Assembly (NCBI RefSeq): GCF_002261225.1
Contig: NZ_NEVM01000005.1
Coordinates: 2,480,001 to 2,544,000, forward strand
Origin: Bordetella genomosp. 10
Lineage (GTDB): Bacteria; Pseudomonadota; Gammaproteobacteria; Burkholderiales; Burkholderiaceae_B
Length of the DNA: 64,000 nucleotides
Reading direction: 5' to 3'
The position numbers and the translations under genes were made by a program. Of this stretch, positions 1 through 8,866 are shown in pieces (the stretch's first letter is position 1; each line of letters starts with the position of its first letter). Below the pieces are notes generated by a model. The model did not search any database, was not told where the DNA came from, and worked only from the letters and a program-made list of their open reading frames with translations.

Positions 1-460
1 TGTAGCGCGAGGCGAGCTGGATGATGCCGCGCGCGCCCAGGGGGTCGCACCATTCGGAGTTGTAGCGGATTTCGGTGCGCGCCGGATCCAGCACCAGGCT
101 GGCCTGGGCGTAGTAGGTCTTGGCGTTGGCCTCGATCTGCTCGCGCGTCAGCGGCGGACGGGTGTTGTTGCGGCCGCTGGGGTCGCCGATCATCGACGTG
201 AAGTCGCCGATCAGGAAGATGACGTTGTGGCCCAGGTCCTGCAACTGGCGCATCTTGTTCAGCACCACCGTGTGTCCCAGGTGGATGTCGGGCGCCGTCG
301 GATCCAGGCCGAGCTTGATGCGCAGCGGCACGCCGGTGGCGCGGCTGCGCGCCAGCTTGCGCACGAACTCGGACTCGACCAGTAATTCATCGCAACCACG
401 TTTTGCGACGCGCAGGTCGGCCTCGACCTCGGGAGTGATGGGAGCTTCTGGGTGGGACAT
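1..460 (-). CDS. tyrS: Tyrosyl-tRNA synthetase, N-terminal part (cut by window edge)
   Basis: Class I aminoacyl-tRNA synthetase that charges tRNA-Tyr in the cytoplasm. About 153 N-terminal residues are visible on the minus strand from the ATG at 460; the rest lies beyond position 1. The protein begins [16 protein letters not shown] and carries the class I HIGH-type signature as HLGHT at residues 60-64, preceded by [15 protein letters not shown] as in bacterial TyrS. The [19 protein letters not shown] stretch that follows is also characteristic. It is divergent from the M23 peptidase gene with about 195 bp between the starts. Identification is secure; length and C-terminal S4 domain cannot be judged here. 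Confidence 0.95.
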   Translation of the reverse strand, partial: MSHPEAPITPEVEADLRVAKRGCDELLVESEFVRKLARSRATGVPLRIKLGLDPTAPDIHLGHTVVLNKMRQLQDLGHNVIFLIGDFTSMIGDPSGRNNTRPPLTREQIEANAKTYYAQASLVLDPARTEIRYNSEWCDPLGARGIIQLASRY

Positions 461-575
461 AGTCAGGGACAACCTTGCGGAACCGGGACGGAAAAATCGG
501 CCTGCCGCCGGGCGCCGGCGGGAGACGATTTCAGCACTTTAATGGATGGAGAAGTCTGGAAATTGGTCGAAAATT

Positions 576-592
576 CTAGCCGAATGGGCTAG
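576..592. promoter_or_regulatory. Inverted repeat in the tyrS / M23 peptidase divergent region
   Basis: CTAGCC-gaatg-GGCTAG is a perfect 6-bp inverted repeat with a 5-bp spacer between two divergent genes. It could be an operator or simply part of overlapping promoters. No regulator can be assigned from the sequence. Confidence 0.3.
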
Positions 593-654
593 GATAGCGC
601 CCTAATCATACGCAACTGTCATACAGGGGTTCCGTCCCCGAGGTTTTTTCTCCA

Positions 655-2067
655 ATGACCCGAGGGTTTCAAGACCCGGCGGCCGACGCGGCACGGACGA
701 ATGCCCCGCAGGCCCTGAACGCCGAACCATCGATTTCCCGACGCGCCAGGTTTTTCCGCGGCGCCCTTCTCGCCTCCGCCCTGGGTCTGTTCGCCGCCGC
801 CGCCGCGGTCGGCATGGTCCCCCAAAATTCCAGCGATCTTCCCCCGGCCCGGTTGGTGCAGAGCGTGATGACGCTCTCCCCGGACGAATACCAGGTCAGC
901 GCCAGCGCCGACGCCCCGTACATCAGCGAAACCCGCATCCGCGCCGGCGACACGCTGTCCGCGGTGTTGCAGCGGCTGGAATTGGACGACGACGCGCTGC
1001 AGGTCTTCCTGACGCACGACCCGAGCGCGCGCAGCATCTACAAGCTCTATCCCGGCCGCTCCGTGCAGGCGGCGACCGACGAGTCCGGCAAACTGCTGTG
1101 GCTGCGTTATATCCATACCCCCGGCAACGAAAGCGACGGCCAGGTGGTGACGCGCTACCTGAACATCGTTCCGGCCGGCGACGGCTACAAGGCCGAGGAA
1201 GTCACGCAGAACACGGATCGCCAGACCCGCGTGGCGGTGGGCACCATCCGCTCCTCGCTGTTCGCCGCCACCGACGAGGCCGGCGTGCCCGATTCAGTCA
1301 CCATGCAGATGGCCGACATCCTCAGCGCCAAGATCGACTTCCTGCGCAACCTGCGCCAGGGCGACCAGTTCCGCGTGGTCTACGAAGTCCGTTCGCACGA
1401 CGGCCGCTATGCCGGCGCCGGCCGCGTGCTGGCCCTGGAATTCAAGAACCAGGACAAGACGTACACGGCGGTCTGGTACAGCCCGGACGGCGGCGCCAAC
1501 GGCGCCTACTACGGTTTCGACGGCACCAGCCTGCGCGGCGCCTTCCTGCGCACCGCCCTGAAGTTCAGCCGTATCAGCTCGACCTTCGGCATGCGCATGC
1601 ACCCGATCCACAAGACCTGGATCGGCCACAAGGGCGTGGACTACGCGGCGCCCATGGGCACGCCCATCCACAGCACCTCGGACGGCGTGGTGGAATTCGC
1701 CGGCGTGCAGAACGGCTACGGCAACGTGGTCATCATCAAGCACGACGCCAAGTACTCCACCCTCTATGCGCACCAGAACCGGATCGCCGAGGGCATCCGC
1801 AAGGGCGACCACGTGACGCAGGGCGAAGTCATCGGCTACGTCGGCATGACGGGCTGGGCCACCGGCCCGCACCTGCATTACGAGTTCCGCGTCAACAACG
1901 AGCCGGTCGACCCGTTGTCGGTGGACCTGCCGGTGGCGCGCAGCCTGGAGGGCGACGACAAGGCCGCTTTCGCCAAGCTGGCCGCCGGCTACAGGCAGCA
2001 GATCGAACTGCTGGCCAAGTTCCAGCAGGCCATGCCGGGCGCCCTGGCCAGCGCCGCGGTGAACTAG
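655..2067 (+). CDS. M23 family murein endopeptidase (MepM-like)
   Basis: Predicted periplasmic zinc endopeptidase that cuts peptidoglycan cross-links, 470 aa. A basic N-terminus is followed by one hydrophobic segment (about residues 30-55) acting as membrane anchor or signal. An OapA/LysM-like region with RIRAGDTLSAVLQRL follows, then a linker domain. The C-terminal M23 domain (about residues 310-435) has the zinc-binding GHKGVDYA and GPHLHYEF motifs, so the H-x3-D and HxH ligands are present and the enzyme looks active. The ATG at 655 has a weak GAGG about 11 bases upstream. The next gene, anmK, recycles murein fragments, which fits a shared cell-wall theme. The exact cleavage specificity is inferred from family resemblance only. 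Confidence 0.9.
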   Translation: MTRGFQDPAADAARTNAPQALNAEPSISRRARFFRGALLASALGLFAAAAAVGMVPQNSSDLPPARLVQSVMTLSPDEYQVSASADAPYISETRIRAGDTLSAVLQRLELDDDALQVFLTHDPSARSIYKLYPGRSVQAATDESGKLLWLRYIHTPGNESDGQVVTRYLNIVPAGDGYKAEEVTQNTDRQTRVAVGTIRSSLFAATDEAGVPDSVTMQMADILSAKIDFLRNLRQGDQFRVVYEVRSHDGRYAGAGRVLALEFKNQDKTYTAVWYSPDGGANGAYYGFDGTSLRGAFLRTALKFSRISSTFGMRMHPIHKTWIGHKGVDYAAPMGTPIHSTSDGVVEFAGVQNGYGNVVIIKHDAKYSTLYAHQNRIAEGIRKGDHVTQGEVIGYVGMTGWATGPHLHYEFRVNNEPVDPLSVDLPVARSLEGDDKAAFAKLAAGYRQQIELLAKFQQAMPGALASAAVN

Positions 2068-2099
2068 GCGCCGACCGCAAGCCCACCAGGAGCCGGACC

Positions 2100-3212
2100 A
2101 TGAATACGCCGCGTTTGCTGATCGGATTGATGTCCGGCACCAGCACCGACGGCGTGGACGGCGTGCTGGTCCGGTTCGGCGGCCCCCGGCCCGAACTGCT
2201 GGCGCAGGCCGACCTGCCCATGCCGGCGCCCCTGCGCCAGGAACTGCTCGCGCTGAACGCCAGCGGCCCCGGCGAACTCGAACGCGCGGCGCTGGCCTCG
2301 ACGGCCCTGGCCGATCTCTATGCGGACGTCGTGCGGGCCCTGCTGGCGCAAGCCGGCGTCGCCGCGGCGGACATCGCCGCTATCGGCGCCCACGGCCAGA
2401 CGGTGCGCCACCGCCCGGAACAGGGCTATACCCTGCAATTGAACGCGCCGGCCCGCCTGGCCGAACGCTGCGGCATCGACGTGATCGCGGATTTCCGCAG
2501 CCGCGACGTGGCGGCGGGCGGCCAGGGCGCGCCGCTGGTGCCGGCATTCCACGCCGCCATGTTCAACGCCGACGCGCCGCGGGCCGTCCTCAACCTGGGC
2601 GGCATCGCCAATGTCACGCTGCTGGCGCCCGGCCGGCCCATCGTGGGATTCGACACCGGCCCCGCCAATATGCTGCTGGACGACTGGTGCCAGCGCCATA
2701 CCGGCCAGCCCTACGACCGCGACGGCGCCTACGCGGCCAGCGGCAAGCCCGACGACAACATCCTCAATTACCTGCTCGCCAGCGAAGCCTGGCTCAAGCT
2801 CGCGCCGCCCAAGTCGACGGGACGCGACCTGTTCAACCGCGCCTGGCTGGACCAGCGCCTGGCCGCGTGGACCGGCTACTGCCGCGCCTTGCAGCCGCAG
2901 GACATCCAGGCCACCTTGCAGCGATTCACCGCGCGCACCGTCGCCGACGCCATCGCGGCCAACGCGCCCGACACGCGGGAAGTCCTGGTATGCGGCGGCG
3001 GGGTCAGGAACAGCGGGTTGATGCGGGATCTGCAAGACTGCCTGCGGCGGCCGGTGCGTCCAACCGACGACGAAGGAGTGCCGGCGCAGGCCGTGGAGGC
3101 GATGGCCTTCGCCTGGCTGGCGCAGGCCTTCCTGGACCGCGTCCCGGCGGGGCTGCCGGAAGTGACCGGCGCGCGCGGGCCTCGCGTGCTGGGCGCGCTT
3201 TATCCGGCCTGA
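2100..3212 (+). CDS. anmK: Anhydro-N-acetylmuramic acid kinase
   Basis: Cytoplasmic kinase of peptidoglycan recycling. It opens the 1,6-anhydro ring of anhydroMurNAc and phosphorylates it to MurNAc-6-phosphate. The protein has 370 aa, usual for AnmK. The N-terminal LIGLMSGTSTDGVDGVLV contains the family phosphate-binding motif, with GFDTGPANMLLDDWC and VLVCGGGVRNSGLM further on. The ATG lies 32 bp after the stop of the M23 endopeptidase gene, with AGGAGCC just upstream, so the two genes probably form an operon. A strong hairpin follows about 90 bp downstream. Nothing unusual was noted. Confidence 0.95.
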   Translation: MNTPRLLIGLMSGTSTDGVDGVLVRFGGPRPELLAQADLPMPAPLRQELLALNASGPGELERAALASTALADLYADVVRALLAQAGVAAADIAAIGAHGQTVRHRPEQGYTLQLNAPARLAERCGIDVIADFRSRDVAAGGQGAPLVPAFHAAMFNADAPRAVLNLGGIANVTLLAPGRPIVGFDTGPANMLLDDWCQRHTGQPYDRDGAYAASGKPDDNILNYLLASEAWLKLAPPKSTGRDLFNRAWLDQRLAAWTGYCRALQPQDIQATLQRFTARTVADAIAANAPDTREVLVCGGGVRNSGLMRDLQDCLRRPVRPTDDEGVPAQAVEAMAFAWLAQAFLDRVPAGLPEVTGARGPRVLGALYPA

Positions 3213-3301
3213 TCCCGCCGGCCCGGCTGCGCGGGCCCGACTCCCCTGGCCTGAGTCCCTCTGCCTGCCTCAGACGAGCGACTCGGACAATCGGAAAAGA
3301 C

Positions 3302-3327
3302 AAAGCCAGGCGCAAGCGCCTGGCTTT
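3302..3327. terminator. Hairpin terminator between anmK and erpA
   Basis: The 11-bp arms AAAGCCAGGCG and CGCCTGGCTTT enclose a CAAG loop, with A/T runs on both sides. It sits between the convergent genes anmK (+) and erpA (-), so it can serve both strands. Confidence 0.85.
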
Positions 3328-3379
3328 ATTCACGCAAACAGTGGCGCCGGTCTCTACCGCGGCGCCATCGTCTACGTCG

Positions 3380-3754
3380 TCAAACCGAGAACGACGAACC
3401 GCAGCCGCAGGTGGTCGTGGCGTTCGGATTGCGGATGACGAACTGCGCGCCTTCCAGGTCTTCCTTGTAGTCGATTTCCGCGCCGACGAGGTATTGGAAG
3501 CTCATCGGATCGACGAGCAATTGCACGCCTTCCTTGTCCAGCACGGTATCGTCTTCGTTGACCGTTTCGTCGAACGTGAAACCATACTGGAAGCCGGAAC
3601 AGCCGCCGCCCTGCACGAACACGCGCAGCTTCAGCTCGGGGTTGCCCTCTTCGGCAAGCAGATCCTTGACCTTGGCCGCGGCGGCATCGGTGAAGATCAG
3701 CGGGGTGGGCGGAGGGGCTTGCAGGTCTACGGTTTCGGTAACAACAGCGTTCAT
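3380..3754 (-). CDS. erpA: Iron-sulfur cluster insertion protein ErpA
   Basis: A-type carrier that hands iron-sulfur clusters to apo-proteins, cytoplasmic, 124 aa. The three conserved cysteines are present: one in [11 protein letters not shown] near the middle and two in TTCGCGSSF at the C-terminus. The extra ~15 residues before the HesB-like core are typical of beta-proteobacterial ErpA. It appears to be transcribed alone from a promoter in the 130-bp gap upstream. ErpA is preferred over IscA because no isc genes are adjacent, but the two families are close. Confidence 0.92.
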   Translation of the reverse strand: MNAVVTETVDLQAPPPTPLIFTDAAAAKVKDLLAEEGNPELKLRVFVQGGGCSGFQYGFTFDETVNEDDTVLDKEGVQLLVDPMSFQYLVGAEIDYKEDLEGAQFVIRNPNATTTCGCGSSFSV

Positions 3755-3817
3755 AATCGGGACTCCTGCCCTCTAGGGGCGAATTCAAGCGGCGCCGTGG
3801 CGCCGGCATCTGTCTCT

Positions 3818-3848
3818 ACTATACTGCGCGCGGCCCGGGCCTGCCCAA
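3818..3848 (-). promoter_or_regulatory. Candidate sigma-70 promoter for erpA
   Basis: Reading the minus strand, a TATAGT -10 (3823-3818) is preceded by TTGGGC (3848-3843) with a 19-bp spacer, slightly long. It lies about 65 bp upstream of the erpA start. The -10 is good and the -35 is weak. Confidence 0.4.
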
Positions 3849-3885
3849 TACACCTACACGGCGCCGGGGCTATTGACGCGAGCCA

Positions 3886-4716
3886 TTAAAAGGGACCCTT
3901 CACCGTGCGTGTCGCGCGCACGACACCGCCTTCGAGGACGTTGAGGGTGATGGAGGCCGGGACGAAGCCCTTGGGCAGGCCCAGCAAACCCTGGCCGCGC
4001 TGGTATTGATCGAAGTCGAAGGGAATCGTGTCCGGCGGCAAGGGGGCCTTGGCGTCGTCGGCCACCGGGGTCGCCGTTGCCGGGCCGTCCTCCGCCTTGG
4101 CCGCCGGCGTCGCGGACGCCCCGCCCGCCACGGCTGGCGCCGTCGCTGACGTCGCCCCCGCCCCGGCGGAATTCACCGGCTCCGCCCCCGCCGCGGGACT
4201 CGGACTTGCCGGACGCAGCAGGCTGAGCACCAGGGTTTTCGGCTTGCCGTCCTGCGCCCCCTCCGCCACGAATTGCAGGCTGCCGACGAAGGGCGGGCTG
4301 CCGTTGCGGACGCTGCGCATCAGCAGGACGCGATAACGCAGCCCTTCGGCCGTCTGCTCGATATCCAGCCCCCGCACGCTGACCACGCCGCCGGGCGTCG
4401 GCGGCAGCAACTGTTCGTAGAACGCCAGGCGGTCGCGCAGGGTGCCCAACTGGTCGAGCTGGCTGTCGACCTGCGCCGCCAGGGCCTCGCCCGCCGAGCG
4501 CTCGACCGCCAGCTCCCCTTCCGCCATGTCCAGTTGCCGGCGCACGAACTCCAGGTCGGCGGTGCGCTGGCCCAGTTGCGCCTGCAAGGCGTGCAGCGCT
4601 TCCGGCGACGGCGCGTCGGAGTCGGGCTGCCTCAACGCCAGGTACGCCGCTTCCCCGCCGATCACCAGACCGACGAGCAGGACCAGCAGAATGCGGAAGA
4701 AAACCGATCGAGACAT
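3886..4716 (-). CDS. DUF6776-like membrane-anchored protein of unknown function
   Basis: A 276-aa protein starting at the ATG at 4716. A longer frame exists but would place the start inside the rpsI terminator, so the downstream ATG is chosen. Residues 5-25 are a single hydrophobic segment (FFRILLVLLVGLVIGGEAAY) with a short basic N-terminus. It is followed by a charged, probably coiled-coil stretch of about 80 residues, a beta-rich domain, and a low-complexity A/P/S-rich linker. This is the layout of a bitopic inner-membrane protein facing the periplasm. It lies between rpsI and erpA in the same direction. I assign the DUF6776 family from memory of this neighbourhood; no function can be given. 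Confidence 0.75.
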   Translation of the reverse strand: MSRSVFFRILLVLLVGLVIGGEAAYLALRQPDSDAPSPEALHALQAQLGQRTADLEFVRRQLDMAEGELAVERSAGEALAAQVDSQLDQLGTLRDRLAFYEQLLPPTPGGVVSVRGLDIEQTAEGLRYRVLLMRSVRNGSPPFVGSLQFVAEGAQDGKPKTLVLSLLRPASPSPAAGAEPVNSAGAGATSATAPAVAGGASATPAAKAEDGPATATPVADDAKAPLPPDTIPFDFDQYQRGQGLLGLPKGFVPASITLNVLEGGVVRATRTVKGPF

Positions 4717-4747
4717 ATCTTTTGCAACAGAATGCGGGACACCAAAC

Positions 4748-4773
4748 AAAAAGGCCGCTTTCGCGGCCTTTTT
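4748..4773. terminator. Intrinsic terminator after rpsI
   Basis: The arms AAAAAGGCCGC and GCGGCCTTTTT enclose a TTTC loop. In the minus direction it lies 9 bases beyond the rpsI stop and ends the rplM-rpsI transcript. It also marks the 5' boundary of the next gene downstream. Confidence 0.9.
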
Positions 4774-4781
4774 GCTGGGCA

Positions 4782-5174
4782 TTAACGCTTGCTGAACTGC
4801 TTGCGACGACGCGCCTTGCGAAGACCGACCTTCTTACGTTCGACTTCACGGGCATCGCGGGTCACCAGGCCAGCCTGCGACAGCGCGGGCTTCAGCGTGG
4901 CATCGTAGTCGATGAGCGCGCGGGTGATGCCGTGGCGCACGGCGCCGGCTTGACCCGATTCGCCACCGCCATGCACGTTGACGCGGATGTCGAAGGACTC
5001 CAGATGGCCAGTCAGCTCCAGCGGCTGGCGCACGACCATGCGGCCGGTTTCACGAGCGAAGAACTCGTCGACGGGCTTGCCGTTGACGACGATCTTGCCA
5101 GACCCTTTCTTGAGGAACACACGCGCCACCGAAGTTTTACGACGGCCGGTTCCGTAATTCCAGTTACCGATCAT
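4782..5174 (-). CDS. rpsI: 30S ribosomal protein S9
   Basis: Small-subunit ribosomal protein S9, 130 aa, the standard length. It has the family signature [19 protein letters not shown] and the basic C-terminal tail ending [11 protein letters not shown], which reaches the P-site tRNA. It lies 9 bp downstream of rplM in the conserved rplM-rpsI operon and is followed directly by an intrinsic terminator. Confidence 0.98.
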   Translation of the reverse strand: MIGNWNYGTGRRKTSVARVFLKKGSGKIVVNGKPVDEFFARETGRMVVRQPLELTGHLESFDIRVNVHGGGESGQAGAVRHGITRALIDYDATLKPALSQAGLVTRDAREVERKKVGLRKARRRKQFSKR

Positions 5175-5183
5175 GTCGATTCC

Positions 5184-5612
5184 TTAGATTTCCAGCGGCT
5201 TGGGTTGCTGGGCGGTGTGCGGATGCTTGTCATCGGCGTACACCTTCAGCTTCTTGAACATGGCATAGCCAAGCGGGCCCTTCGGGAGCATGCCCTTGAC
5301 CGCCTTTTCAATGGCGCGGCCGGGGAAACGCTGCTGCATCTTGCCGAAGTTGGTTTCAGTGATACCGCCCGGGTAGGTCGAGTGGCGGTAGTACTTCTTG
5401 TCCAGCGCCTTGTTCCCGGTAACGACGATATCGGCCGCGTTGATGATGATGATGTAATCACCAGTGTCAACGTGCGGCGTGAAAACGGGTTTGTGCTTGC
5501 CACGCAGACGGCGTGCGACTTCGCTGGCCACACGACCGAGGACCTTGCCCTTCGCGTCGATCACAAACCATTCACGCTTGACTTCATGCGGCTTGGCCAC
5601 AAAGGTCTTCAT
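5184..5612 (-). CDS. rplM: 50S ribosomal protein L13
   Basis: Large-subunit assembly protein L13, 142 aa when started at the ATG at 5612 ([15 protein letters not shown]), which matches the E. coli length and start. A longer in-frame extension upstream is not supported. The motif [15 protein letters not shown] is the family signature. It is first in the rplM-rpsI operon, with a candidate promoter about 125-150 bp upstream. The 5' leader of more than 100 bases could be a site for autogenous control, but I see no defined structure. Confidence 0.98.
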   Translation of the reverse strand: MKTFVAKPHEVKREWFVIDAKGKVLGRVASEVARRLRGKHKPVFTPHVDTGDYIIIINAADIVVTGNKALDKKYYRHSTYPGGITETNFGKMQQRFPGRAIEKAVKGMLPKGPLGYAMFKKLKVYADDKHPHTAQQPKPLEI

Positions 5613-5735
5613 GATGGTTCCTAGAGAGATTTTGATTTTCCGGCGGAGAAATCCGGCCGGAATCCCCCCTTTCGCCGCCCCGCCTAAGCGTTGTTGGTTC
5701 GCCCGTGCGAGTACGGAAAACAAGGGAAGTCTGCG

Positions 5736-5765
5736 ATTCTAGCACGGAACTGCTCAGTTTTTGAA
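5736..5765 (-). promoter_or_regulatory. Candidate sigma-70 promoter of rplM-rpsI
   Basis: On the minus strand a TAGAAT -10 (5741-5736) lies 18 bp after a TTCAAA -35 (5765-5760). The spacing is close to ideal. The gap 5613-5839 otherwise shows no gene. Confidence 0.55.
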
Positions 5766-5839
5766 CATTCCGCCGGCGACGGGCCCGCGCGCCGTGGCGA
5801 AAAAGCCCTTCGCCCCCCGCTCGCCCAGCCCTTTCGCCC

Positions 5840-6868
5840 CTATCCCCGGCCGAGCAGGGCCGTGACTTCCGCCTCTATCCAGGCTCTTTCGGCGGGCAGC
5901 ACGTTGGGATTGCCGGCACGGTGTCCCCAAATAGAGGAAATCGGCCTGAGCCGGCCATTGCGCAGATGCGCCAGCTCGATCTCGCTGTCGGCCACGCGGA
6001 AATACATGTCGTGGTCGCAGGGCATCAGCAGGACCTCCGCCTCGATCGCCCGCAGGGCGGCCTCGAAGTCGCCATGGTAACGGTCATTGGCGCTGATGTC
6101 GCCGCGCTGCCAGGACCAGAACTGGGCCAGCAGGTCGGCCGGATCGCGACGCGAGAAATGGCCTTCCCAGAAGCGGATCAGGTAATCCTCCAGCGAACTG
6201 GCGCCGAGCAGGCGCCACGCTTCCTCCCGGTAGAAGTCCTGCGACAGCCCCGCCGCCGCGTAGACGCGCCCCATCGCGCGAAAGCCGCGCTGGGGAAAGC
6301 CGCGAAACTCCCCGTCCTGCCATGCGGCGTCCGCGGTCAGCGCCAGGCTGGCGGCGTCGATGAAGAGGCGGTTGTAGGCCGAACAGCGCGCGGCGCCGCA
6401 CACCACCGCGATGCGTTTCACCCGCTGCGGAAACAGGGCGGCCCAGTGATAGGCCTGCATGGCGCCCATGGAAAAGCCATAGACCAGGGCCAGTTCCTGG
6501 ATATCCCATAGCTCCGCCAGCATCCGCTGCTGGACGTGGACGGCGTCGTACAGCGTCGTGTGGGGATACCGCGGCCCGGTGTGCGGCCATGCGCTGGTCG
6601 ACGGCGAGCTGGAAATGCCGTTGCCGAACAGATTGGGAATGACGATGAAATAGCGCTCCGGGTCCAGCGCGCCCCCGCGCCGGATCATGAACTCCTGCTC
6701 CAGGTGGGTCGCGCCATAGGAGGTCGGAAACAGGATCGCATTGTCGCGGCGGGCGTTGAGCTTGCCGTAGGTGGCGTAGCCGATGCGCAGCCCGCGATAG
6801 GTCAGGCCGGACTGCAACACCACGTCGCCCGCCTCGTAGCTTCCTTCCGTTCTCTCGATCTCGCTCAT
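5840..6868 (-). CDS. MetX-like alpha/beta hydrolase / acyltransferase of unknown substrate
   Basis: A 342-aa alpha/beta-hydrolase fold protein related to homoserine O-acetyltransferase. The nucleophile elbow is GFSMGAMQAYHW (MetX has GGSMGGMQ), an acid candidate sits in PCDHDMYF, and a histidine occurs in the late WGHRAGNP, so a Ser-Asp-His triad is plausible. The ATG at 6868 (MSEIERTEGSYEAGD) is chosen because upstream residues look non-coding. It is the last gene of a leftward cluster with a GMC oxidoreductase, an orphan solute-binding protein and a GntR regulator. No methionine genes are nearby, so hydrolysis or acyl transfer on a catabolic intermediate is more likely than methionine synthesis. 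The substrate is unknown. Confidence 0.75.
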   Translation of the reverse strand: MSEIERTEGSYEAGDVVLQSGLTYRGLRIGYATYGKLNARRDNAILFPTSYGATHLEQEFMIRRGGALDPERYFIVIPNLFGNGISSSPSTSAWPHTGPRYPHTTLYDAVHVQQRMLAELWDIQELALVYGFSMGAMQAYHWAALFPQRVKRIAVVCGAARCSAYNRLFIDAASLALTADAAWQDGEFRGFPQRGFRAMGRVYAAAGLSQDFYREEAWRLLGASSLEDYLIRFWEGHFSRRDPADLLAQFWSWQRGDISANDRYHGDFEAALRAIEAEVLLMPCDHDMYFRVADSEIELAHLRNGRLRPISSIWGHRAGNPNVLPAERAWIEAEVTALLGRG

Positions 6869-6967
6869 CCTGCGACTCCCGCGCCCCCGCATGGCGGCGG
6901 GCTGTTCATGGCTCTGTCTATATATAGATGGAGGGGTCCGCACGCATCCGCGCGCATGGCCGTCGGC

Positions 6968-8602
6968 TCAACGGCGTCCATCCTCGCGAATCATATCCGC
7001 CGCCCGCTCGCCGACCATCATCGCGGCGGCGCAGGTGTTGGCCGACGGCGTCCCGGGAATGACGGACGCGTCCGCGATGCGCACGCCCTCCAGCCCGATG
7101 AGGCGCAGGCGCTCGTCCACCACCGCCGCGGCATCGGCCGGCGCGCCGACCCGCGCGGTGCCGACCAGGTGCTGGGCCGATGCGCCGTAGCGCGCGGCGA
7201 AATCCAGCAGGGCTTCGTCGCTGCCGCCGGCCTCGCCCGGCATGGTCTCCTCGACGAAGTACCGGCGCATGGCCGGCGCGCGCAACACCGCGCGCGCCTT
7301 GCGGATGCCGTCGAGCAGCACCCGGCGGTCGAGTTCGTCCGACAGGTAGTTGGGCCGGATGCGCGGCGCTTGCATCGGGTCCGGCGATTCCACGTGCACC
7401 GAGCCGCGGCTTCGCGGCCGGTGCGGCCACACCCCGGCGGTCATGCCCGGGAAGTCGTCCAGCACGCCGATGGCGCCGTCCTTGTAGCTGGCCGGCGTGA
7501 ACACGCCTTGCAGGTCCGGCCTGCCGTCGGCGTGGGCCGACATGGCGAACCAGTGCACGATGGAGGGGCTGACCGCCAGCACGTTGGGCCGGTCGAGCAG
7601 CCAGCGCCCGATCTCGCGTAACAGGCCGGCGCCGCGCGCCATTTCATTGATGGTGCGGGCGTTCTTCACGCGCGCCACCACCCGGACCCCGTAATGGTCG
7701 GCCAGGTTTTCGCCGACGCCGGGCAAGGCGTGGCGCGCGGCGATGCCGGCGGCGGCCAGGCGAGCCGGATCGCCGATGCCGGACAGCTCCAGCAGGCCCG
7801 GCGTGTTCAAGGCCCCGCAACTGACGATCACTTCACGGCGAGCGCGCACCTGGAGGGGGCGGCCGCCGCGCAGATAGGCCACGCCGGTCGCCCGCCTGGG
7901 CTGGTCCGCCAGGCCGAACAGCAAGGACTGGGCATGCGCCCGCGTGAGGATGGACAGGTTCGGCCGTCCGCGGGCGCGCTTCAGGTAGGTCGTGGCGACC
8001 GCTGAGCGCCAGCGTCCGTCGATGGTGCGCTGGAAGTAGCCGGCGCCCGCCTGGGTCGCGCCGTTGTAGTCGTCGTTGCGCGGGATGCCCTCTTCCCCCG
8101 CGGCCTCGATGAAGGCGTCGCAGAGGTCGGAGCGCCACGGCGAACGCGAAACGGCGATGCTGCCCTCGCGCCCGTGGAACGCGCTGTCGTCGGCGCCCAG
8201 CCAGCGTTCGGATCGCTTGAAATAGGGCAGCACATCCTCGTAGGACCAGCCGCGCACGCCCAGGGATGACCACGCCAGGAAATCGTCGGCCTGGCCCCGG
8301 TTGTAGATCATGCCGTTGATCGAAGTCGTCCCGCCCAGCGTCCGTCCCTGGGGCAAGGCGATGGCCCGCTGCGCCGTCCAGGCGCCGGGCTCGGCGGAGA
8401 ATTGCCAGGTCCAGGCCGGATTCCTGACGACCTTGATGAAGCCCGCCGGAATGTGCAGCCACGGCGACGTGTTGCGGCCGCCCGCTTCCAGCAGGCACAC
8501 GGTGACGGCGGGATCCTCGCTGAGCCGGCTCGCGACGATGGCGCCCGCGGCGCCGGAGCCGACGACGACATAGTCGAATTCTTCAGAAGGCTGGGCAGGC
8601 AT
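6968..8602 (-). CDS. GMC family FAD-dependent oxidoreductase (choline dehydrogenase-like)
   Basis: Flavoprotein alcohol dehydrogenase/oxidase family, 544 aa from the ATG at 8602 (MPAQPSEEFDYVVVGSG). The dinucleotide-binding motif VVVGSGAAGAIVASRL is at about residues 11-26. LPQGRTLGGTTSINGMIYNRG carries the FAD-linked GMC region. A QHLVGTARVG segment supplies the usual catalytic histidine, and the C-terminal SANTCAAAMMVGERAADMI closes the fold. An upstream in-frame extension of about 24 residues (up to 8674) is made of a 12-bp tandem repeat and is judged non-coding. The neighbouring hydrolase and binding protein suggest oxidation of an imported alcohol-bearing compound. The true substrate cannot be read from sequence. 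Confidence 0.85.
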   Translation of the reverse strand: MPAQPSEEFDYVVVGSGAAGAIVASRLSEDPAVTVCLLEAGGRNTSPWLHIPAGFIKVVRNPAWTWQFSAEPGAWTAQRAIALPQGRTLGGTTSINGMIYNRGQADDFLAWSSLGVRGWSYEDVLPYFKRSERWLGADDSAFHGREGSIAVSRSPWRSDLCDAFIEAAGEEGIPRNDDYNGATQAGAGYFQRTIDGRWRSAVATTYLKRARGRPNLSILTRAHAQSLLFGLADQPRRATGVAYLRGGRPLQVRARREVIVSCGALNTPGLLELSGIGDPARLAAAGIAARHALPGVGENLADHYGVRVVARVKNARTINEMARGAGLLREIGRWLLDRPNVLAVSPSIVHWFAMSAHADGRPDLQGVFTPASYKDGAIGVLDDFPGMTAGVWPHRPRSRGSVHVESPDPMQAPRIRPNYLSDELDRRVLLDGIRKARAVLRAPAMRRYFVEETMPGEAGGSDEALLDFAARYGASAQHLVGTARVGAPADAAAVVDERLRLIGLEGVRIADASVIPGTPSANTCAAAMMVGERAADMIREDGRR

Positions 8603-8618
8603 CGCCGTCCTTGTGCCG

Positions 8619-8666
8619 AGCCTTATTCCAGGCTTTATTCCAGGCTTTACTCCAGGCCTCGTGCCG
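8619..8666. repeat. 12-bp tandem repeat upstream of the GMC oxidoreductase
   Basis: Units AGCCTTATTCCA, GGCTTTATTCCA and GGCTTTACTCCA are followed by a degenerate fourth, GGCCTCGTGCCG. The array begins 17 bp upstream of the GMC start and stays in frame with it, which explains the spurious longer reading frame. It may affect translation initiation. Confidence 0.7.
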
Positions 8667-8802
8667 GACTTCACACCGGGATTCCCCGGCCCCTCCCGGC
8701 ATGGCCTGCACCGATTGCGCCCGCCCCTTGCGCAAGCGCGGGACGAGAAGATATGGCTGTGTCACGGATTCTTCCGGTTGGCGCGCCCATGCGAGCGCGG
8801 CG

Positions 8803-8836
8803 GCGAGGCCGCCGGCGCAACGACCGGCGGCCTCGC
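8803..8836. promoter_or_regulatory. Strong intergenic hairpin after the solute-binding protein gene
   Basis: Perfect 13-bp arms GCGAGGCCGCCGG and CCGGCGGCCTCGC enclose an 8-base loop, starting about 30 bases past the stop of the solute-binding protein gene. There is no T run, so it is more likely a partial terminator or a 3'-end mRNA stabiliser than a full terminator. Such a site would allow more binding protein than oxidoreductase. Confidence 0.6.
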
Positions 8837-8866
8837 GATACGGCAAAAGCCGCGGGACTTGCTGGT

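Noticed and set aside
4717..4782. 22-codon N-terminal extension of the DUF6776-like protein
   Set aside because: It is the translated rpsI terminator (AAAAAGGCCGC hairpin); the ATG at 4716 gives a normal membrane anchor start.
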